This document shows positions 59,869 through 64,000 of a DNA stretch of 64,000 nucleotides, in pieces. A program made the translations under genes and the position numbers. The notes under the pieces were generated by a model. That model saw only the letters and a program-made list of their open reading frames with translations, was not told where the DNA came from and ran no database searches. The DNA is from Luteimicrobium xylanilyticum (GTDB lineage Bacteria; Actinomycetota; Actinomycetes; Actinomycetales; Cellulomonadaceae). Position 1 is the first letter of the stretch; the number at the start of each line of letters is the position of its first letter. The stretch lies in NCBI RefSeq assembly GCF_009429125.1, contig NZ_CP045529.1:3782001-3846000 (forward strand), given 5' to 3'.

Positions 59869-60762
59869 TCAGACGGCGAGGTGGAGGCGGCGGGGCCCGA
59901 GGCCGATGCGGATCTCCTGCCCCCACGACGCGATCAGCCGGTCCGACTCCATCCCGTCGCCGAACACGACGAGCTCGTCCGAGGCGACGACCACCACGAG
60001 CTCGTCGTCGCCTCCGAGCGTGCCCTCCGTGAGCTCGACGCCCGTCGACGGCGACGGCCACGCCTCCCGGACGAACCACGCCAGGCGCTCGTCGGTCGGG
60101 CCCGGCAGCGCCCGGCCGCCGCGGTCGTGCGCGATCGACGCGCACCAGCCGGTCGCGCCGGTGCCCGTCGAGACGATCAGGCCCGACGACGACTGCCGCT
60201 CGCTGCGTCCGCCGTCCCGCCCGCCCAGCTCGAGCCGGTACCGCGCCGACTGGTGCGACGGGTGCCCCACGAACACCTCGTTGAGGGCCGTGAGCTCCTG
60301 CCCGTCGTCGAGGGCGGCACGGACGGTGGTCAGGTGCGCGACGTGCGCCCGCTCGGGCGCGGCGAGCAGCCGGGCCGCCGACCGCGCGTCGTGCCGGACG
60401 AGCACCCCCGGGTTCGCACCGGGCTCGGGGTCGACCCCGATCACGGGCTGACCGTCGAGGTACTTCGCGACGTTCGCGACGAGGCCGTCCTGTCCGACGA
60501 CCACGACGACGTCCTCGGGCGCCCACAGGAACCGTCCCAGGTCGGCGCGCTCGACCTCGGCGAACGCCCAGTCCCCCGGCACCGCGGAGGCGACCGACGC
60601 CCGCGCGGAGGCGACGGCGTCGTGCCGGCGCTGGACGTCGTCGAGCGTGCGGCCACGGGTCCGGAGGAAGAACTCCGCCTGCCCGCGGGTGCCGTGCCGG
60701 TCGAGGAGCTCGTCGAGCTCCGTCCGCCGGTGCACGACGACGGCCCGTCGCCGCAGGCTCAC
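59869..60762 (-). CDS. NAD kinase-like protein
   Basis: A 297-residue protein of the ATP-NAD kinase/diacylglycerol kinase fold. The GGDGT motif is altered to VVGQDGLVANVAKYL (about residues 89-103). The substrate motif is ALNEVFVGHPSHQSARY, and STGTGATGWCASI matches the conserved SxGTGxT region. The N-terminal 80 residues are helical and specific. The altered first glycine may change phosphate-donor use. Its GTG overlaps the SPFH gene stop by four bases. It is not the housekeeping NAD kinase by sequence. Confidence 0.8.
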   Translation of the reverse strand: MSLRRRAVVVHRRTELDELLDRHGTRGQAEFFLRTRGRTLDDVQRRHDAVASARASVASAVPGDWAFAEVERADLGRFLWAPEDVVVVVGQDGLVANVAKYLDGQPVIGVDPEPGANPGVLVRHDARSAARLLAAPERAHVAHLTTVRAALDDGQELTALNEVFVGHPSHQSARYRLELGGRDGGRSERQSSSGLIVSTGTGATGWCASIAHDRGGRALPGPTDERLAWFVREAWPSPSTGVELTEGTLGGDDELVVVVASDELVVFGDGMESDRLIASWGQEIRIGLGPRRLHLAV

Positions 60763-61775
60763 CGCGCACCGCCGGCGGCCTGGGCGAACGCGGCGAGGGC
60801 GCCGGTCAGCAGGTCGGGCGTGATGGTGAGGTTGTCGACCTTGGGCAGGGTGCCGGCGGCGTCGCGCAGGGCGAGCGCCAGGAGCGTGCCGCGGTCGACG
60901 TCCGCGTAGACGGCCATCGCGGCCGCGTCCTTGGCGGCCTCGGCCTCGCCGACGACGCGCGTCTCCTGCGCGCGGGCGGTCGCCTCGACGTCGCGGCGCT
61001 CGGCGGCTGCCCGAGCCTCGATCAGCGCGGCGGCCGCGGCCTCCTCGGCCTCGCGCCGCGCGTTGGTGCCCTCCTGGGCCACGAGGTCCTCGCGGCGTCG
61101 GGCGAGCTCGATGCGGCTCGCCAGCTCGTTCTCCGAGATCGTGCGCTCGCGCTCGACGGCGAGCGCCCGCCGCTCGTAGGTCGCGCGGTCGGCCTCGGCC
61201 TGGACGCGTTCACGGACCGGCGTCTGGAGGGCCTTCTCGACGTCGGCCTCGGGGCGGACCGCGAGCACGTGCACGCCGAGCACCTCGATGCCGGTCGAGG
61301 TGAGGCGCGGGTCGGCCGCGAGAGCGTCCGTGAGGACCTGTCGCACCTGCCCGACGCCGACCTCGAGCGCCTCCGTGAGCGGGAGGGTCGCGACGTGGTC
61401 GACGGCGCGGCTCTGGGCGAGCTGGCCGATGATCGTCGCGACCTGCTGGCGCCCGGCGGCTGCCCCGGTCCCCTCGGGCCGGGGCGGGAAGATCCCGAAG
61501 TCGAGGCGCTGCGCGACGATGACGGGGTCCGCGAAGCGGAACGTGACGTTCGTCTGGACCGTGACGTCCTGGTGGTCGCGCGTGGTCGCGTGGAAGAGGA
61601 CCGGCAGCTCCTGGTCGGTCGCGGGGACCTCGCTCAGCACCGACGTCGTGGGCTTGAACCAGAACGCCTGCCCGACGCCTTCGTGCCGCACGTGGCCCTT
61701 GGTCAGGTGCACGACGTAGTCCGTCGGGGTGCCGAGGAAGCGGCGTCGGGCGGGGTAGTGCTTGATGGTGGCCAT
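60759..61775 (-). CDS. SPFH domain/Band 7 family protein
   Basis: A 338-residue Band 7 protein without an obvious N-terminal membrane helix. The SPFH domain spans about residues 25-200 (HATTRDHQDVTVQTNVTFRF, IGIEVLGVHVLAVRPE-like strands). A long Ala/Glu/Arg coiled coil follows (ERERTISENELASRIELARR, GEAEAAKDAAAMAVYAD), and a terminal hydrophobic helix. Such proteins form oligomeric scaffolds. It is the first gene of a pair with the NAD kinase-like protein, divergent from an NrtR-type regulator. The ATG at 61775 has AAGGAGGACC upstream. Confidence 0.9.
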   Translation of the reverse strand: MATIKHYPARRRFLGTPTDYVVHLTKGHVRHEGVGQAFWFKPTTSVLSEVPATDQELPVLFHATTRDHQDVTVQTNVTFRFADPVIVAQRLDFGIFPPRPEGTGAAAGRQQVATIIGQLAQSRAVDHVATLPLTEALEVGVGQVRQVLTDALAADPRLTSTGIEVLGVHVLAVRPEADVEKALQTPVRERVQAEADRATYERRALAVERERTISENELASRIELARRREDLVAQEGTNARREAEEAAAAALIEARAAAERRDVEATARAQETRVVGEAEAAKDAAAMAVYADVDRGTLLALALRDAAGTLPKVDNLTITPDLLTGALAAFAQAAGGAR

Positions 61776-61800
61776 CGTGGTCCTCCTTGTTCGGTCTTTG

Positions 61801-61855
61801 TTGTCGTCGTAGTGACGATAAACCGCCTCGGGGGTTCTCGTCAACTCGACGACAA
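61801..61855. promoter_or_regulatory. two 21-bp palindromes, probable NrtR-type operators
   Basis: TTGTCGTC-N5-GACGATAA (61801-61821) and TTCTCGTC-N5-GACGACAA (61835-61855) share the form TTNTCGTC-N5-GACGAYAA. Their starts are 34 bases apart. They lie 26 bases upstream of the SPFH gene ATG and 18 bases upstream of the NUDIX regulator ATG. This fits a regulator binding both sites and controlling both directions. Confidence 0.8.
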
Positions 61856-61873
61856 GAGGTTAGGCTGGAGGGC

Positions 61874-62620
61874 ATGAGCCGCACCGACGCCGCACCAGGC
61901 CTGCCGCCCACCGCCGCGCTCCTGCCCGTGACCGTCGACGTCGTCGGGCTCACCGTGCGCGCAGGCGTCCTGCAGGTGCTCCTCGTCCGGCGCCTGCTCG
62001 AGCCCTTCGCCGGCGCGCTCGCCCTGCCGGGCGGATTCGTCCTCCCCGACGAGACCCTCGAGGCGGCCGCCGCGCGCGAGCTCGCCGAGGAGACCGGTGT
62101 CGCGCCGCCCGGGCACCTCGAGCAGCTGCGCACCTACGGGCCGCTCGACCGCGACCCCCGCGGCCCCGTCGTGTCGGTCGCGCACCTGCTGCTCGCCCCC
62201 GCGTTCGGACTGCCCGCCGCCGGGGGCGACGCCGTCGAGGTCGCGTGGCACGACGTCGGGCCGCTGCTCTCCCGGGGCGGCGGCGGGCGGACGCTCGCCT
62301 TCGACCACGAGCGCATCCTCGCCGACGGCGTCGAACGCGCCCGGGCGAAGCTCGAGTACTCGGCGCTCGCGACCGCGTTCTGCGGGCCGGAGTTCACGGT
62401 CGCGGACCTCCGCGCCGTGTACGAGGCGGTCTGGGACGTCCAGCTCGACCCCCGCAACTTCCACCGCAAGGCCACCGGCACGCCGGGCTTCCTCGAGGAG
62501 ACCGGCCGGACGACGTCGGGCGGCACGGGGCGCCCGGCCGCGCTCTACCGGCTTGCCGCGGCCGCCCAGGATCCGGGCGCCGTCGTCCTCAACCCGCCGC
62601 TCATGCGTCCGGACGCCTGA
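61874..62620 (+). CDS. NrtR-type NUDIX/winged-helix regulator with intact NUDIX box
   Basis: A 248-residue protein: an N-terminal Nudix domain and a C-terminal winged helix (LEYSALATAFCGPEFTVADL, VQLDPRNFHRKATGTPGFLE). NrtR proteins bind ADP-ribose and repress NAD genes. The Nudix box is complete, G-x5-E-x7-REUxEExGU: GFVLPDE then RELAEETGV at about residues 57-78. So hydrolase activity may be kept, unlike classic NrtR proteins where the box is often degraded. ATG with GGAGGGC directly upstream. It probably regulates the divergent SPFH/NAD kinase-like pair. Confidence 0.9.
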   Translation: MSRTDAAPGLPPTAALLPVTVDVVGLTVRAGVLQVLLVRRLLEPFAGALALPGGFVLPDETLEAAAARELAEETGVAPPGHLEQLRTYGPLDRDPRGPVVSVAHLLLAPAFGLPAAGGDAVEVAWHDVGPLLSRGGGGRTLAFDHERILADGVERARAKLEYSALATAFCGPEFTVADLRAVYEAVWDVQLDPRNFHRKATGTPGFLEETGRTTSGGTGRPAALYRLAAAAQDPGAVVLNPPLMRPDA

Positions 62621-62670
62621 CCCGACGACGCGGGCCACCCCACCCGCCGCGCTGGTGCAAGACTCTCGAC

Positions 62671-63315
62671 GTGCCCCGACCCCCCCGGAACAGTCCACCC
62701 GGGCCACACCGTGACCCGTCACGCTGGCCCGCGTACAACGCGCGACAGGCCGGCCGCCCGCCGCGCGCGCTCCTGGCCCGCGTCCTCGAGCTCGCCGGCC
62801 CCGGCGACGGGCGGCACGCACTCGACCTCGGCTGCGGGGCGGGGATCGAGACCGTCGCGCTGCTCGCGGCGGGCTGGCGGGTCACCGCGGTCGACGCCTC
62901 CCCCGGCACGGCGGAACTCGTGCGCGCCACGATCCACGACGCCGACCTCCTGCCTGGCGACGGGGAGCTCACCGTCCTCGAGGCAGACCTCACCGACACG
63001 CCGCTTCCGCCCGTGGACCTCGTGTACTCGGGCTGCGCACTGCCGCACCTGCCGCCGACGGCGTTCGCCCGGGCCTGGACGCGCGTCCGGTCCGCACTGG
63101 CGCCTGGTGCGTGGCTCGCCGTCGACCTCTTCGGCGACCGCGACTCGTGGGCGATCGACGGCGCCGAGACCTACCTGACCCGGAACGACGTCGAGCGCCT
63201 GCTCGACGGGCTCGACGTCGTCGCGCTCGATGAGTCCGAGCACGACGGTCCCGCGTTCAGCGGCCCGAAGCACTGGCACGAGTTCGGTGTCGTCGCCCGG
63301 CATCCGCACAGCTGA
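62671..63315 (+). CDS. class I SAM-dependent methyltransferase
   Basis: A 214-residue methyltransferase. SAM motif I is ALDLGCGAGIETVALL (about residues 46-61), the ribose-binding acid is in VTAVDASPGTAEL, and motif IV is VDLVYSGCALPHLPP. The end GPKHWHEFGVVARHP resembles TehB-like or small-molecule methyltransferases. Substrate unknown. GTG at 62671 starts 50 bases after the Nudix gene; co-transcription is plausible. The downstream repeat copy B begins 26 bases after its stop. Confidence 0.88.
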   Translation: MPRPPRNSPPGPHRDPSRWPAYNARQAGRPPRALLARVLELAGPGDGRHALDLGCGAGIETVALLAAGWRVTAVDASPGTAELVRATIHDADLLPGDGELTVLEADLTDTPLPPVDLVYSGCALPHLPPTAFARAWTRVRSALAPGAWLAVDLFGDRDSWAIDGAETYLTRNDVERLLDGLDVVALDESEHDGPAFSGPKHWHEFGVVARHPHS

Positions 63316-63340
63316 CCGACTCGGCGTCTGGCGCGGTCGA

Positions 63341-63468
63341 GTTTTCACGCCACGCAACACGCAGATTCCCAGCCGTGTTGCGGCGACGGCCGATATGCCC
63401 GGAATGCCCTGCGCTGGGCGCTCGCCGCGGGGGTCGCGGCCGCGGAATCTGTTGCGTGGCGCGGAAAC
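63341..63468. repeat. dispersed repeat, copy B
   Basis: This 128-bp unit has long terminal inverted sequences: GTTTTCACGCCACGCAACA at left and the complement-like TGTTGCGTGGCGCGGAAAC at right, with 17 of 19 positions matching. It shares the core CCGATATGCCCG and the ends with copy A at 40482-40598. It ends nine bases before the thiC stop and starts 26 bases after the methyltransferase stop. Confidence 0.8.
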
Positions 63469-63477
63469 TCCGCGCTC

Positions 63478-64000
<523 letters not shown>

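Overview
The window is GC-rich (about 72 %) DNA from an actinobacterium. GTG starts, 4-base ATGA/GTGA gene overlaps, NrtR/MarR/LacI/TetR regulators, C-minus ribosomal paralogues and an NDH-2 dehydrogenase all fit Micrococcales, perhaps the Cellulomonas/Isoptericola/Cellulosimicrobium group. That placement is inference from gene style. No rRNA, tRNA or CRISPR array was seen.

Layout. 1-3.5 kb: end of a CPBP protease gene, NADH dehydrogenase II, a LacI regulator and a DUF308 membrane protein. 3.5-9.8 kb is an accessory island: gene remnants, an IS5-type element split by an intact ISL3-type element with perfect 8-bp target duplications, a compact lipoprotein/CPBP/unknown cluster and a PD-(D/E)XK-like protein. 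9.9-18.2 kb: a flippase-pseudokinase fusion, a DUF4143 ATPase preceded by four 23-bp tandem repeats, a MarR/hydrolase pair, twin fluoride channels, a YibE/F protein and HU.

18.3-25.1 kb is a zinc-starvation block. It holds znuACB, a CXCC GTPase, six cysteine-poor ribosomal paralogues (L28, L33, S14, L31B, L36, L32), a P-loop-less CobW-like protein and a second L31B. Zur-like palindromes lie at znuA and between the divergent rpmB and CobW-like promoters, so one zinc signal probably controls uptake, zinc-sparing ribosomes and metal chaperones together.

25.2-51.3 kb is mostly housekeeping and small regulatory pairs: a PatB-type lyase, two alpha/beta-hydrolase-fold proteins lacking the nucleophile, a DksA-like zinc finger, SDR/TetR, a leader peptide before a cation symporter (possible cystine uptake), an ECF42-type sigma factor with its YciI partner, a two-component system, VOC proteins, a GH15-like hydrolase, pgi and a desaturase. 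51.3-58.8 kb has a second AAA ATPase, the metQ-metN-metI-methyltransferase operon (with a perfect 28-bp inverted repeat after metQ) and a drug-type ABC exporter.

58.8-63.3 kb holds a coiled-coil-tailed TetR regulator and the most system-like locus. Here a Nudix/winged-helix (NrtR-type) regulator with a complete Nudix box is divergent from an overlapping SPFH-domain and NAD-kinase-like pair, with two matching 21-bp palindromes between them. A roughly 120-bp repeat occurs at the 3' ends of the response-regulator and thiC genes. The window ends inside thiC.
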